This document shows, piece by piece, positions 16,511-25,138 of a DNA stretch of 37,623 nucleotides. The DNA is from Gammaproteobacteria bacterium (lineage in GTDB: Bacteria > Pseudomonadota > Gammaproteobacteria > DSM-16500), in NCBI GenBank assembly GCA_013287235.1, contig JABDEF010000006.1:1-37623 (forward strand), given 5' to 3'. The notes under the pieces were generated by a model. The model saw nothing but the letters and a program-made list of their open reading frames with translations, made no database searches and was not told the origin of the DNA. Each line of letters starts with the position of its first letter. Within the stretch, counting starts at the first letter, position 1. A program made the position numbers and the translations under genes.

Positions 16511-16539
16511 ATTATAGTGTTTCATAAATAATTTGGTAA
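16511..16539 (-). promoter_or_regulatory. Possible internal promoter for rpoD
   Basis: On the minus strand TTACCA (16539-16534), 17-bp spacer, TATAAT (16516-16511), giving a leader of about 58 nt to ATG 16445. A second TATAAT-like hexamer is at 16488-16483. The -35 is weak. Confidence 0.4.
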
Positions 16540-16553
16540 AAAACACCAAATTA
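16529..16553 (-). terminator. Hairpin between dnaG and rpoD
   Basis: Perfect 9-bp inverted repeat (16529-16537 with 16545-16553), 7-nt loop, 5 bp after the dnaG stop. The T tract is poor, so it is better read as an attenuator or mRNA-processing hairpin that sets the rpoD to dnaG ratio. Confidence 0.4.
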
Positions 16554-16557
16554 TACC

Positions 16558-18249
16558 TTATTTTTGTCCTTGAATTAAATCATTGAGATACTGTTTTTCT
16601 TCGACACTTAGACCATGGATGGCAGCTTTTGCCAGAAGTTTATCAATCGTTACTTTAATTGACTGCGATTTTAAGCGGGTGATTGCGCCCAAAAATTCAT
16701 TTTGAATGCCTGTTTCCGGAATCATGTGTTCGATTTGTGCGAGTTTGGCAATTAATTTTTCTTCTTTTTGATCCCGCCATTGTTCAATCAGGGCGCCGGT
16801 GGTTTCAATATGATGTTCTTTAATGACGGTTAACAATTGAAGTAAAAAAGCAAAACCAGGTATGTCAGCATGGGCTAAGGGTGCGTCTAATTGCAAAGCA
16901 AGTCGCGGATTTTGAATGAGTAACATAATGGCAAGACGAATATTGGAGGGGGTGCGCCGTTTCATCGGTTTGGCGCGTATTTTCTCTGAAGCCGGTTTTT
17001 TAATATCGACTCGCGCTTTTTTCATCAATTCATCAAACATCATTTGCTGAAAAATGCCTTCCGGTAATTTATCTAAATGTGCTTTGGCGAGTTTAACAAA
17101 TCTAGCACGGCCATCAATATGGCTTAAATCCGCTTCCGTTCCTATGGTTTGAAAAAAGAATTGCGATAATGTAGCAGCCGTATCAATGCGCTCTTCAAAA
17201 GCTTTTTTCCCTTCTTTTCGAATAAAAGAGTCGGGATCTTCATTCTCGGGTAAAAACATAAAACGTACTTGAACATCATCTCGCATGATGGGAAGCGTGA
17301 CATGTAGCGCGCGTTCTGCAGCACTTCGACCTGCATTATCTCCATCAAAACAAAAAATAATTTCAGTCGTATGTCGAAATAAACACGTTAAATGATGCGC
17401 CGTTGTGGCAGTTCCTAACGTTGCGACCGCATGGGTTATACCGTGTTGAAAAAGCGCAATCACATCCATATATCCTTCTACAATGATGATGCGTTTCAAT
17501 TCTCGTTCGGTTTGTAATGTTTCATAAAGACCATACAGTTCATGGCCTTTTTGAAATATCGGTGTTTCAGGAGAGTTGAGATATTTGGGTTCACCTTGAT
17601 TTAAAATGCGTCCACCAAATCCAATGATATGACCCCGTCGATTTTTAATGGGAAACATAATACGGTCACGAAAGCGATCATAAAATCCACCATCGTCTTT
17701 TTTTATGAGCATGCCAGTGGTAGAAAGTTTTGCTTTCTCTTTCATAAATGCATTTAAAATCCGATCCCAGCCCGGGGCAGCGTACCCCATACCAAATTGT
17801 TTTGCAATGCTACCGGATAATCCGCGTTTTTTTAAATATTGGATAGCTGGGTCAGATTGACGTAATGCGTTTTGATAGAATTTCGCAATCTTTTCAAGTA
17901 ACGCATATAAATCCTCGTGGGATGAAGTTTTCGCGGTTTGAGATTTTTGCGGAATGGCTAAACCGGCTTCTTTTGCCAATGCTTCTATTGCTTCAGGAAA
18001 AGACAAGCGGTCATATTGTATTAAAAAATCAATGGCATTCCCGTGTGCCCCGCAGCCAAAGCAATGATAAAACTGTTTATTTTGACTGACAGAAAAAGAG
18101 GGGGATTTTTCTTGATGAAAAGGGCAGCAAGCAAAATAATTATTACTGGACTTTTTGCGTAAAGGAACTCGACCATCAATTAAATCGACGATGTCTGTTC
18201 GATTTAAGAGGGTTTGGATAAATTCTCTTGGAATGCGGTCGGTGGCCAT
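16558..18249 (-). CDS. dnaG: DNA primase DnaG
   Basis: Makes RNA primers for replication at the fork, with DnaB helicase. 563 residues. N-terminal CHC2 zinc-binding domain: CPFHQEKSPSFSV...FYHCFGCGAHG (about residues 40-65). Catalytic core with the GFGGRIL motif, and TOPRIM motifs IIVEGYMDV and FCFDGDNAGRSAAERA. The helical C-terminal domain for DnaB contact is present but divergent. I use ATG 18249 (MATDRIPREFI) because AGGAAAG lies just upstream and the alternative ATG at 18264 encodes that Shine-Dalgarno. A palindromic repeat lies between it and yqeY. Second-last gene of the macromolecular-synthesis cluster. Confidence 0.98.
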   Translation of the reverse strand: MATDRIPREFIQTLLNRTDIVDLIDGRVPLRKKSSNNYFACCPFHQEKSPSFSVSQNKQFYHCFGCGAHGNAIDFLIQYDRLSFPEAIEALAKEAGLAIPQKSQTAKTSSHEDLYALLEKIAKFYQNALRQSDPAIQYLKKRGLSGSIAKQFGMGYAAPGWDRILNAFMKEKAKLSTTGMLIKKDDGGFYDRFRDRIMFPIKNRRGHIIGFGGRILNQGEPKYLNSPETPIFQKGHELYGLYETLQTERELKRIIIVEGYMDVIALFQHGITHAVATLGTATTAHHLTCLFRHTTEIIFCFDGDNAGRSAAERALHVTLPIMRDDVQVRFMFLPENEDPDSFIRKEGKKAFEERIDTAATLSQFFFQTIGTEADLSHIDGRARFVKLAKAHLDKLPEGIFQQMMFDELMKKARVDIKKPASEKIRAKPMKRRTPSNIRLAIMLLIQNPRLALQLDAPLAHADIPGFAFLLQLLTVIKEHHIETTGALIEQWRDQKEEKLIAKLAQIEHMIPETGIQNEFLGAITRLKSQSIKVTIDKLLAKAAIHGLSVEEKQYLNDLIQGQK

Positions 18250-18258
18250 AAACTTTCC

Positions 18259-18327
18259 TGTCATGCCAGAGCATTCGGGCGAGAGATCCCGTGTAAAAGC
18301 ACCACGGGACGACGGCTTTACTCTGGC
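18259..18327. repeat. Imperfect palindromic element between yqeY and dnaG
   Basis: Outer arms GCCAGAG (18265-18271) and CTCTGGC (18321-18327), inner arms CCCGTG and CACGGG. It begins with TGTCATGCCAG, the core shared with the palindromes at 25094 and 37088. It overlaps the yqeY stop and reaches the dnaG ribosome-binding site, so it may affect the expression ratio of the two genes. Confidence 0.6.
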
Positions 18328-18773
18328 AAAAGTGCTTTTATTTTGCTACTCACAGACGCGATATCTGCACGGCCTTGGATTTTAGGCTTAATGATGCTCA
18401 TCACTTTTCCCATATCACGAACGGATGCCGCATTCGCTTCTTTAATAGCAGACAGAATGAGTACGTTAATTTCTTGGTCGGAAAGCTGAGAAGGAAGATA
18501 TTTTTGAATAACTTTTATTTCTTCCATTTCTTTTTGAGCAAGTTCAGGTCGGTTTCCAGCTTCGTATTGTACGATGGATTCACGGCGCTGTTTAAGCATT
18601 TTGTCTAAAACAGTCATGACTTGCGCGTCATTTAAAGCGATGCGTTCATCTACTTCGCGTTGTTTAATGGCGGCTAAAATAAGTCGGATGGTCCCCAAAC
18701 GCTCTTTTTCTTGGTTGCGCATGGCGGTTTTCATGTCTTCCAGGATCGCTTCCTTGATCATTTGCGTGGTCAT
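18318..18773 (-). CDS. yqeY: GatB/YqeY domain-containing protein
   Basis: 151 residues, YqeY family: TIRLILAAIKQREVDERIALND, then QRRESIVQYEAGNRPELAQKEMEEIKVIQKYLPSQLSD and a C-terminal GatB-like helical domain. The C-terminal domain resembles the tRNA-binding tail of GatB, and the family is often placed between rpsU and dnaG, as here. It may help tRNA-dependent amidation, but the biochemical role is not settled. It starts 22 bp after rpsU, with GAGAA about 8 nt upstream of the ATG. The 3' end is made from part of a dispersed palindrome. Confidence 0.93.
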   Translation of the reverse strand: MTTQMIKEAILEDMKTAMRNQEKERLGTIRLILAAIKQREVDERIALNDAQVMTVLDKMLKQRRESIVQYEAGNRPELAQKEMEEIKVIQKYLPSQLSDQEINVLILSAIKEANAASVRDMGKVMSIIKPKIQGRADIASVSSKIKALLPE

Positions 18774-18795
18774 ACGTCATTCTCTTCAATAAAAA

Positions 18796-19017
18796 TTAAC
18801 GTTGTTTATCTTTGTCTTTCGCCATTTGTTCGCGTAATTGCTTTTTTTGATGTCGCTTAATCGCAGAAGCTTTTTTACGCTTGCGTTTCCAGGTGGGTTT
18901 TTCGTAATATTCGTGGCGTCTTAAATCAGCAAGAACACCTGCTTTTTCCGTTAATCGTTTAAAGCGGCGTAAGCTAATTTCAAAGTTTTCATTGTCTTTT
19001 ACACGTATACTTGGCAT
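18796..19017 (-). CDS. rpsU: 30S ribosomal protein bS21
   Basis: Small basic ribosomal protein of the 30S platform, needed for efficient initiation. The 73-residue product starts [19 protein letters not shown] and has the family block [20 protein letters not shown]. The frame is open for 24 codons upstream, but ATG 19017 is the family start. First gene of the minus-strand cluster to rpoD, as in most gammaproteobacteria. It is divergent from tsaD with only 78 bp between starts. Confidence 0.97.
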   Translation of the reverse strand: MPSIRVKDNENFEISLRRFKRLTEKAGVLADLRRHEYYEKPTWKRKRKKASAIKRHQKKQLREQMAKDKDKQR

Positions 19018-19095
19018 TGTCGGCACTTTACTCCATCTATAATTTGAGAAAGAATGGCAGATTCTAATGGCTAATTGAGAGAAATGCAAAGCGAA
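19018..19095. promoter_or_regulatory. Divergent rpsU/tsaD promoter region
   Basis: For tsaD there is TATAAT at 19038-19043 with only a weak -35. For rpsU the minus strand reads TTGCAT, 17 bp, TAGAAT in the right half. The two promoters overlap. Confidence 0.4.
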
Positions 19096-20085
19096 ATGCG
19101 TATTTTGGGGTTAGAAACCTCCTGCGATGAGACAGGGGTTGCAATTTTTGATAAAAATGAAGGCCTTTTGGCCCATTCAGTGTATAGTCAAACAGACATA
19201 CATCAAGCTTACGGCGGGGTCGTGCCGGAACTTGCTTCGCGCGATCATATACGTAAAAGTCTTCCTTTGATTAAAGAAGTGATGCGAGTGGCGAAATCAA
19301 CGCCAAAAGATATCACTGGAATCGCTTATACAAAGGGCCCGGGGTTGAATGGCGCTTTACTGGTGGGTGCTTCCATTGGGCAAAGTTTAGGCTTTGCTTG
19401 GGATATTCCAACGATTGGCGTCCATCACATGGAAGGGCATCTTTTAGCCCCAATGTTGGAACCGGAGCCGCCCTCTTTTCCTTTTCTTGCATTACTTGTC
19501 TCGGGTGGGCATACGATGCTCGTTTATGTTGGAAAAATGGGTTCTTATGAAATTTTAGGGGAGTCTGTCGATGATGCCGTGGGAGAGGCGTTCGATAAAA
19601 CCGCTAAATTATTAGGCTTGGGTTATCCCGGGGGTGCGGCACTTGCAGCCCTAGCAGAGACGGGAAATCCAGATCGATTTTATTTTCCTCGTCCTATGAT
19701 TGATCGACCAGGGTTTGATTTTAGTTTTAGTGGTATCAAAACGTTTGCTGCAAATACCATCAGTGCACATCCTGAATCCAAAGCGGATATCGCGCGTGGG
19801 TTTCAAGATGCAATCGTTGAAACCCTCACCATCAAAAGCCGACGTGCATTGTCTTCAACCGGTTTAAAAACATTAGTCGTCGCAGGCGGTGTTTCTGCCA
19901 ATCGCGCTTTAAGAGAAGCCCTCCATGCAATGGCATCCAAAGAAAATGCTAAAGTATTTTTCCCACGCCATGAATTTTGTACCGATAACGGCGCAATGAT
20001 CGCTTACGCCGGGTGCGCACGTTTCATGATGGGTGAGCGCGATGATTTGAGTATTCATGTACTGCCTCGATGGCCTTTGGCTTAA
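19096..20085 (+). CDS. tsaD: tRNA N6-adenosine threonylcarbamoyltransferase TsaD
   Basis: Catalytic subunit of the t6A synthase (with TsaB, TsaE, TsaC), which modifies A37 in ANN-decoding tRNAs. The ASKHA ATPase fold is clear: [14 protein letters not shown] at the N-terminus, metal-binding HHMEGH near residue 110, SGGHTMLV, and [13 protein letters not shown]. About 329 residues, normal length. I start at ATG 19096 by homology; ATG 19084 and TTG 19075 are in frame and possible. TsaE is encoded in the same window at 30697. The usual bacterial order opposite rpsU is conserved. Confidence 0.97.
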   Translation: MRILGLETSCDETGVAIFDKNEGLLAHSVYSQTDIHQAYGGVVPELASRDHIRKSLPLIKEVMRVAKSTPKDITGIAYTKGPGLNGALLVGASIGQSLGFAWDIPTIGVHHMEGHLLAPMLEPEPPSFPFLALLVSGGHTMLVYVGKMGSYEILGESVDDAVGEAFDKTAKLLGLGYPGGAALAALAETGNPDRFYFPRPMIDRPGFDFSFSGIKTFAANTISAHPESKADIARGFQDAIVETLTIKSRRALSSTGLKTLVVAGGVSANRALREALHAMASKENAKVFFPRHEFCTDNGAMIAYAGCARFMMGERDDLSIHVLPRWPLA

Positions 20086-20289
20086 TCAAGTAATTAAGAT
20101 TTCTTCTCACCAATTCTTCCTTAATGATTTTAACATGAGATAGTAACAAAATAAACTTAACTTTATGATTATATTGAAAATTTTTATTACTTTGGCATGT
20201 GTCTTATGATTTTTTATTAAAAATCAATAGCTTAATAGTTTTATTAAATCTCAAGATGCTTTATTTGATCAATTAGTAACCAATTTTAA

Positions 20290-20318
20290 TTGCTTTACGT
20301 GCAGTTGTGTATTATAAT
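20290..20318 (+). promoter_or_regulatory. Sigma70-type promoter for the gene at 20348
   Basis: TTGCTT (20290-20295), 17-bp spacer, TATAAT (20313-20318). The rest of the AT-rich gap 20086-20347 shows nothing else I can support. Confidence 0.6.
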
Positions 20319-20347
20319 TAGTCAAGTTATATTTATGAGTACTTTTT

Positions 20348-21634
20348 ATGTTTTTTAGAAGACAGCATTTAGTAAAGTTAGGCCTCGCTCCGCAGAATAA
20401 TCAAGAGGAGACCATTTATCTTCCGCAAAGCATGCGTTACCAGTTAAACTACAACGAAAAATATGTAGTGTATGGAGTAGAAGAAATAAATAATTTACTA
20501 GACATAGAAAGAAAAAAAAATCTGAAAAATCAAAATACTGTGACAGTCCGTTTTTTAGTAAGACCAAACGGAACATTAGTATTCGGCGAGGAAGGTTCTC
20601 CTTCAGGATCAGTTCCAGCGCATTTTCAATTGAGTATTATCAATCAAAAAACAAAATCATTTGATCCCCGTACAGATTTTGAGACACTGGGTTGTTTATC
20701 TTCAGGAAATGCATATTTTAATGACCAAAATGAGATTTATATGATTAGTAATAAAAGCGGTGACTACCACTGCCCGCCTGAGTCAATAGCATCTGGATTG
20801 GATGCTTTTTCTAAGCACTCCGACATCATAAAATTTACTGATACACTTGAGATCGAAGCATTATCTTATTACGGCCCCGAGAGCTGTGGCACAGACGTAA
20901 AAACTCACACATTAAAAACAAATGAACACATAAATTTTAATGATCTCAAAGAATCTAAGAGCAAGATAGTTACATCTCAAGTAATAACCGATCAAAATTT
21001 AACTAAAACTGCAGAGCCATTAGTGCAAGAAGAACCTCAAGCAGTTGGTTCTTCAACAGTACCGACCGAGCAACCAGATCTAGTTGACAACAAATTCTAT
21101 AAACCAACTCGCTGGCAAGAATTTAAAAATTGGTGGTCTACTTTAGCGCCGTGGAAAAAAGTATTGGGCATCATTTGTTTTGTAGCAATTGTTGCTGTCG
21201 CATGCACTGGGGTGGGATTCGCTTTAGAAATAGTGGCAGGTAGTGCTATTACAGGAGCTTTAGTTTTTACATCGGCAGGTGCTTGGATTTCAGGAGGCTT
21301 GCTAGCAGGAACATCGGCAACTGCAGTTGGTGCAGCTGTTCCAGTTGGAGGAGCATGGATTGCTTCTATATTGGCTGTTTTTGGAATGAATAAAATAACT
21401 AAACCATCTGCTGATAACAGGATAAAGAAAAATAATTTATCTACTCAAAAATCCAAATTTGACAGTTCACACGCTCTTATTTATACACAAGCACCAGGGA
21501 TCCAACCAAAAGCACCTGAAGATAGTCTGTCAATCTCGATAACACCATCAGTACTAAAGGATTCCACACCATCAGCTAGCGCAGTAACCTTCACAACAGT
21601 CCCCGTGACGGACAATTTATTGAGACCCGTATAA
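20348..21634 (+). CDS. Effector-like protein with hydrophobic Gly/Ala-rich segment
   Basis: 428 residues, no named family that I can assign. The N-terminal part has a pattern I recall from Legionellales proteins of unknown function: VTVRFLVRPNGTLVFG, VPAHFQLS, CLSSGNAYFND, then ISNKSGDYHCPPESI. A polar linker follows, then WKKVLGIICFVAIVAVACTGVGF and a Gly/Ala-rich hydrophobic stretch (about residues 270-345), probably two or three membrane segments. A Ser/Thr/Pro-rich tail ends it. There is no signal peptide. Membrane-inserting effector of a secretion system is a reasonable guess but unproved. It has its own promoter and no coupled neighbour. Confidence 0.7.
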   Translation: MFFRRQHLVKLGLAPQNNQEETIYLPQSMRYQLNYNEKYVVYGVEEINNLLDIERKKNLKNQNTVTVRFLVRPNGTLVFGEEGSPSGSVPAHFQLSIINQKTKSFDPRTDFETLGCLSSGNAYFNDQNEIYMISNKSGDYHCPPESIASGLDAFSKHSDIIKFTDTLEIEALSYYGPESCGTDVKTHTLKTNEHINFNDLKESKSKIVTSQVITDQNLTKTAEPLVQEEPQAVGSSTVPTEQPDLVDNKFYKPTRWQEFKNWWSTLAPWKKVLGIICFVAIVAVACTGVGFALEIVAGSAITGALVFTSAGAWISGGLLAGTSATAVGAAVPVGGAWIASILAVFGMNKITKPSADNRIKKNNLSTQKSKFDSSHALIYTQAPGIQPKAPEDSLSISITPSVLKDSTPSASAVTFTTVPVTDNLLRPV

Positions 21635-21720
21635 ATAATCCACAAATAACAATCACTTCAGGTGGGGTATAAATAAACAGAGGAGCACAGTCTGGGATCA
21701 AGGCGTTTTTGACAAATCAT

Positions 21721-21748
21721 TTGCAGCCCGCATCGCAATTGTTATAAT
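21721..21748 (+). promoter_or_regulatory. Promoter for the outer-membrane barrel/propeller pair
   Basis: TTGCAG (21721-21726), 16-bp spacer, TATAAT (21743-21748), about 32 nt before ATG 21781. Confidence 0.5.
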
Positions 21749-21780
21749 CGAATGACTCAACAAGGATGGTTGATTGCCGC

Positions 21781-22536
21781 ATGTTCAAAAAGGAATTTAT
21801 TCTCGTATCTTTTTTATTTTTACCATCGACTTCTTTTCCCAGTGTCATCGATGCCTATTTATCCGGCGGCGCGACATTTTCTTGGACTACTAACGAAGAA
21901 ACCGTTCAAATCAGTCCCTTTGTGACGAATGAATATGATGCAGATAACGATCTCGAAGTCGGTCCATTAGGCGGTATCGGTATTGGACATACTTGGCTTT
22001 TCAATCCACAAGTTGCAGGATTTTTTTCTCTCGCCGGATATTATGTGAATTTTGATAAAGTAGAAGGCACAGAACATCCCTTTGTCAATGCGGGTAGTGA
22101 TTTCGATACACTGAGTTATCAATTTAGGGCAGAAAGTTTTGCGATGTTGGCAGAAGGACGCGTATTCTACACGCCACATGCATTGCAGCCTTTTGTTTTG
22201 GTGGGATTGGGTGTTTCTTGGAATGAATTGTATAAGTATAGTGAAGCGCCATCCAGTGCCGCATCCACGGCGGAGCCCGTTCCAAATGCGTTTGGTGATC
22301 ATACAGAAGCGTCATTCGCTTATGAAGTCGGTGTTGGTGTTCAATACAACTCAGGCTGTGGTTTTTCATGCACGGATCCCGCGAACGCTTGGAAAGTATT
22401 ACTCGATTATCGGTACATGAATCTGGGTAAAGCACAATTGGGTGGTTTTCCTAATTCCTCTTTAAATAACTCTATTAAAGTATCGGATTTAGCTACGCAA
22501 GCATTAGTATTGACAGTACAAATGGGATTTTTTTAG
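21781..22536 (+). CDS. Outer-membrane beta-barrel protein
   Basis: 251 residues with a signal peptide (MFKKEFILVSFLFLPSTSFP). The mature part has alternating strands typical of a small 8-strand barrel: GGIGIGHTWLFNPQVAGFFSLAGYYVNF, AEGRVFYTPHALQPFVLVGLGVSWNEL, YEVGVGVQYN, KVLLDYRYMNLGKA. It ends in VLTVQMGFF, with the terminal Phe recognised by the BAM machinery. It resembles opacity/OmpA-like barrels. The first in-frame ATG (21766) adds MVDCR before the signal peptide and is less likely. It is followed after 16 bp by a secreted beta-propeller, probably in one operon. Confidence 0.85.
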   Translation: MFKKEFILVSFLFLPSTSFPSVIDAYLSGGATFSWTTNEETVQISPFVTNEYDADNDLEVGPLGGIGIGHTWLFNPQVAGFFSLAGYYVNFDKVEGTEHPFVNAGSDFDTLSYQFRAESFAMLAEGRVFYTPHALQPFVLVGLGVSWNELYKYSEAPSSAASTAEPVPNAFGDHTEASFAYEVGVGVQYNSGCGFSCTDPANAWKVLLDYRYMNLGKAQLGGFPNSSLNNSIKVSDLATQALVLTVQMGFF

Positions 22537-22552
22537 GGATGATATACCTTAC

Positions 22553-23809
22553 ATGAAGAAATTACTGGCCATCATTATATTATGGGTACCTTTAGCGGCA
22601 TTTGCCTTAAAACCGATTATGATTATTTCGTTTGTTTCTGGTAATACGAGCATAGATCGTTCAGGCACGGATCTTATTGAATATAGGGTGACAAATAATA
22701 GTGGCCAAACATTACAAAATATGACAGTGATTGCAAATGCGGGATTAGAAGGAAGTGCGGCTTCTGCTGTCACTTTAAGCAGTAGTAATTGTGGCACACT
22801 CGCACCGAATGCCTTTTGTACTTTTTTTGTGAGTATCACTGGAAATGAAAAGTTACCGAATAGTTTTACCCTAGCGCCTGCTGTTTGTGCCTTTAATAAT
22901 CAAATTTGTTCGAGGCCTGATGGTAGCAATCGAGAAGACATCACTGTTATCACGCAAGCATATGTCACAAATACGCAGACGGGTATTGTGGATGTCTGTA
23001 ATGTGAATACCACCAATGGGAATTTGACGCCTTGTGTGACAGTAGGACCAACTTTTTTTACACCGACCAGTATTGCCCTTAACCCATCTTTGACATTTGC
23101 CTATGTGACAAATTTTGCGAATGGAACGGTTTCTGTGTGTCCCATCAAGGCGGATGGAACATTTAATCCATGTACGGATGCTTTAGAAGATCAAGAAGAT
23201 CCGTTATTTATTGCGTTGAATCCTGCCGGAACCATTGCTTATCTTGTGACAGATAGTAGTAATGCGACGACGGTGAAGAAATGCGGTATCGGGATTGATG
23301 GTATATTAACTTGTTCTAGAACGGGCGAAGATTTTTCGGGTCCCTCATCGATTGCCATCCATCCTAACGGGAAATTTGCCTATGTGACGAATGCCGGTTC
23401 AAATTCGGTTTCTTTATGTTCTGTTTCATCTGGTGGAGAATCTGAGGGTGAATTAACCGATTGTGCAGTAACAGGGGATATTGCATTTACTATGCCGAGT
23501 GGTATCGCGTTAAATCCATCAGGGACAAAAGCTTACATCACGGAAGTTTCATTCATTTTTGAAGCAGGTTTTATCGTTTGTTCAGTCAATTCCACCACGG
23601 GTGCTTTATCAAGCTGCGCGCCAGTTGATATTGAAGCAAGTAATCCCGGCGGTGTTGCTGTTATGCTAGATGGCTCACGTGTATTTCTAACAGATTCGGG
23701 TTTAGACGATGTGATTAGTTGTCCACTGAATTCGGACGGCGGTATCGATGGGGTTTGTACGACTGTCGGGATAGGTTTCTCTGGGCCGATGGGGATTGCA
23801 TTAAACTAA
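22553..23809 (+). CDS. Secreted beta-propeller (YVTN/NHL-like) protein
   Basis: 418 residues with a signal peptide (MKKLLAIIILWVPLAAFA). An Ig-like domain (about 20-125: YRVTNNSGQTLQNMTV, CGTLAPNAFCTFFVSI) precedes repeats of the form GPSSIAIHPNGKFAYVTNAGSNSVSLC. At least five or six blades are visible from about residue 135 on, ending within IALN. Many regularly spaced cysteines in the repeats (VDVCNVN, VSVCPIK, VSLCSV, IVCSVN, VISCPL) suggest disulfides in the periplasm or outside. It probably binds protein or cell-wall ligands. It is cotranscribed with the barrel gene 16 bp upstream. Confidence 0.85.
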   Translation: MKKLLAIIILWVPLAAFALKPIMIISFVSGNTSIDRSGTDLIEYRVTNNSGQTLQNMTVIANAGLEGSAASAVTLSSSNCGTLAPNAFCTFFVSITGNEKLPNSFTLAPAVCAFNNQICSRPDGSNREDITVITQAYVTNTQTGIVDVCNVNTTNGNLTPCVTVGPTFFTPTSIALNPSLTFAYVTNFANGTVSVCPIKADGTFNPCTDALEDQEDPLFIALNPAGTIAYLVTDSSNATTVKKCGIGIDGILTCSRTGEDFSGPSSIAIHPNGKFAYVTNAGSNSVSLCSVSSGGESEGELTDCAVTGDIAFTMPSGIALNPSGTKAYITEVSFIFEAGFIVCSVNSTTGALSSCAPVDIEASNPGGVAVMLDGSRVFLTDSGLDDVISCPLNSDGGIDGVCTTVGIGFSGPMGIALN

Positions 23810-23825
23810 ATAGATAGTGTATAAT
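23796..23825 (+). promoter_or_regulatory. Promoter that predicts an almost leaderless mRNA
   Basis: TTGCAT (23796-23801), 18-bp spacer, TATAAT (23820-23825). The predicted start near 23832 is only about 4 nt before ATG 23836, and no Shine-Dalgarno is present. Confidence 0.45.
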
Positions 23826-23835
23826 ATATACACAT

Positions 23836-24543
23836 ATGAAAAAACAAACCCTGATTTTACAACCCATTCACAATAGTTCCGCAGACATTATAAGGAATTT
23901 TGCAAGTGGGGCGCCGTTAACTGCTGATCAAAGATTATTTTTAGAATCGCATGAAAAAGAAATCAGTAATAACGACTTTGATCCCATTATCCAATATTAT
24001 CTTGCCTCTTTAAAAAAACATAAAGATAAATTTCATGCGACATTTCTTTTACCTTATGAAAAATTGAATTTTGAGCGTATTGCAGAATTAAAAAAACGCA
24101 TTCAAACCATGTTAAAAGATAACAAAAATAGTTATGTGATAATCAACATGTCTCAAGAAGAATTTTTAGATTTTAAAGATTACACGGATGAAGAGGTTAT
24201 GTTTTGGCGTGGAAATGTTTATCTTACGGGCGCGCCATTAGTGCCGGGTGGTACACCGCCAGTGATATTTTTTCGATGGGGTAATTTCTTTGGCATCGTG
24301 AAATATGCTTTATTGTTTGATGAAAAAGCAAAATTAAATTTATTTCTGTATTTTGAAGAAATGCGAAATCGAACGCTCGATCAATGCGTGAAAGAGTATC
24401 ATACGGAATTAAAATATAAAATTGCCTTGCAAAATCAAATCACACAAGAAAAAAATCATTATTTGAAATCTGAAAATATTTCTCATCCATCTGAACCCCT
24501 CAAAAAGTCTTTATCTCATTATTATTTGCTTCATCATCTCTAA
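23836..24543 (+). CDS. Hypothetical protein
   Basis: 235 residues, no family recognised. Soluble and Lys-rich, with no signal peptide. The middle holds a mixed alpha/beta part (SYVIINMSQEEFLDFKDYTDEEVMFWRGNVYLTG) followed by a Pro/Gly loop and hydrophobic strands (VIFFRWGNFFGIVKYALLF). The C-terminus is helical and polar with several His residues. It may be an effector or a small enzyme; nothing fixes its role. The promoter 10 bp upstream predicts an almost leaderless transcript. It precedes another hypothetical gene by 70 bp. Confidence 0.6.
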   Translation: MKKQTLILQPIHNSSADIIRNFASGAPLTADQRLFLESHEKEISNNDFDPIIQYYLASLKKHKDKFHATFLLPYEKLNFERIAELKKRIQTMLKDNKNSYVIINMSQEEFLDFKDYTDEEVMFWRGNVYLTGAPLVPGGTPPVIFFRWGNFFGIVKYALLFDEKAKLNLFLYFEEMRNRTLDQCVKEYHTELKYKIALQNQITQEKNHYLKSENISHPSEPLKKSLSHYYLLHHL

Positions 24544-24613
24544 AGATATTGCGAATAAATTTTAGTTCGTGTAATCTCATTTTTATAAAAACAACAACAA
24601 GGAAGATACAAAT

Positions 24614-25084
24614 ATGTTTAGCACAGAAAAATTCGTAAAAATTAAATATCAAAGACACATGCATGCGACTGATCTCATCCAAGAGGAAGTTCATATAAAA
24701 TCCTATTTAGATAATGAAAATTTGTCAGATAATGAAAGAGAAGAGTATATTAAATTTCTTTTACAAACCAAATATACTTTTGGTTTGTTAAAATCAACAC
24801 TTGCGAATTGGGAAAAAAGCATACTCGATCAACAAGAAGGACTTTTGAAATTATATGAACGCAATCATGTTTGCATGGACGAGCAAGGAGAGTGTGAGAA
24901 AATTGAATATGATAATGGCATCAAAGAATATAATAAGCAACTGGATGCAGTGCAAGCAGTATTTAATTTAAGTATCGATAATCTTAGGAAATCACAAACT
25001 TTATTAATTGCTTTGGCAGAAAAAAATGAAACAATCAAAGCAGTCGGTGAAGATATTGTAAAACTCCATGTGCGGCGTTGGTAA
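24614..25084 (+). CDS. Hypothetical helical protein
   Basis: 156 residues, nearly all charged helix, for example QEEVHIKSYLDNENLSDNEREEYIKFLLQ and a long coiled-coil-like C-terminal half (YNKQLDAVQAVFNLSIDNLRKSQTLLIALAEKN). Two cysteines are close together (CMDEQGEC). Shine-Dalgarno GGAAG lies about 10 nt before the ATG. No function is recognised. It converges on plsY, with a palindromic repeat between the stops. Confidence 0.6.
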   Translation: MFSTEKFVKIKYQRHMHATDLIQEEVHIKSYLDNENLSDNEREEYIKFLLQTKYTFGLLKSTLANWEKSILDQQEGLLKLYERNHVCMDEQGECEKIEYDNGIKEYNKQLDAVQAVFNLSIDNLRKSQTLLIALAEKNETIKAVGEDIVKLHVRRW

Positions 25085-25093
25085 AACTAAATC

Positions 25094-25126
25094 TGTCATG
25101 CCAGCATGCTTTAAGCTGGCATGATA
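25094..25126. repeat. Palindromic repeat between convergent genes
   Basis: TCATGCCAGC (25096-25105) pairs with GCTGGCATGA (25115-25124). The left 19 bases from 25092 are identical to those starting at 37086. It probably serves as a bidirectional hairpin between the hypothetical gene and plsY. Confidence 0.7.
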
Positions 25127-25138
25127 GGGCGGTTGATC

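Noticed and set aside
16600..16612. Another TTCGACAC octamer within dnaG
   Set aside because: It lies in coding sequence far from the island, unpaired, and is probably chance.
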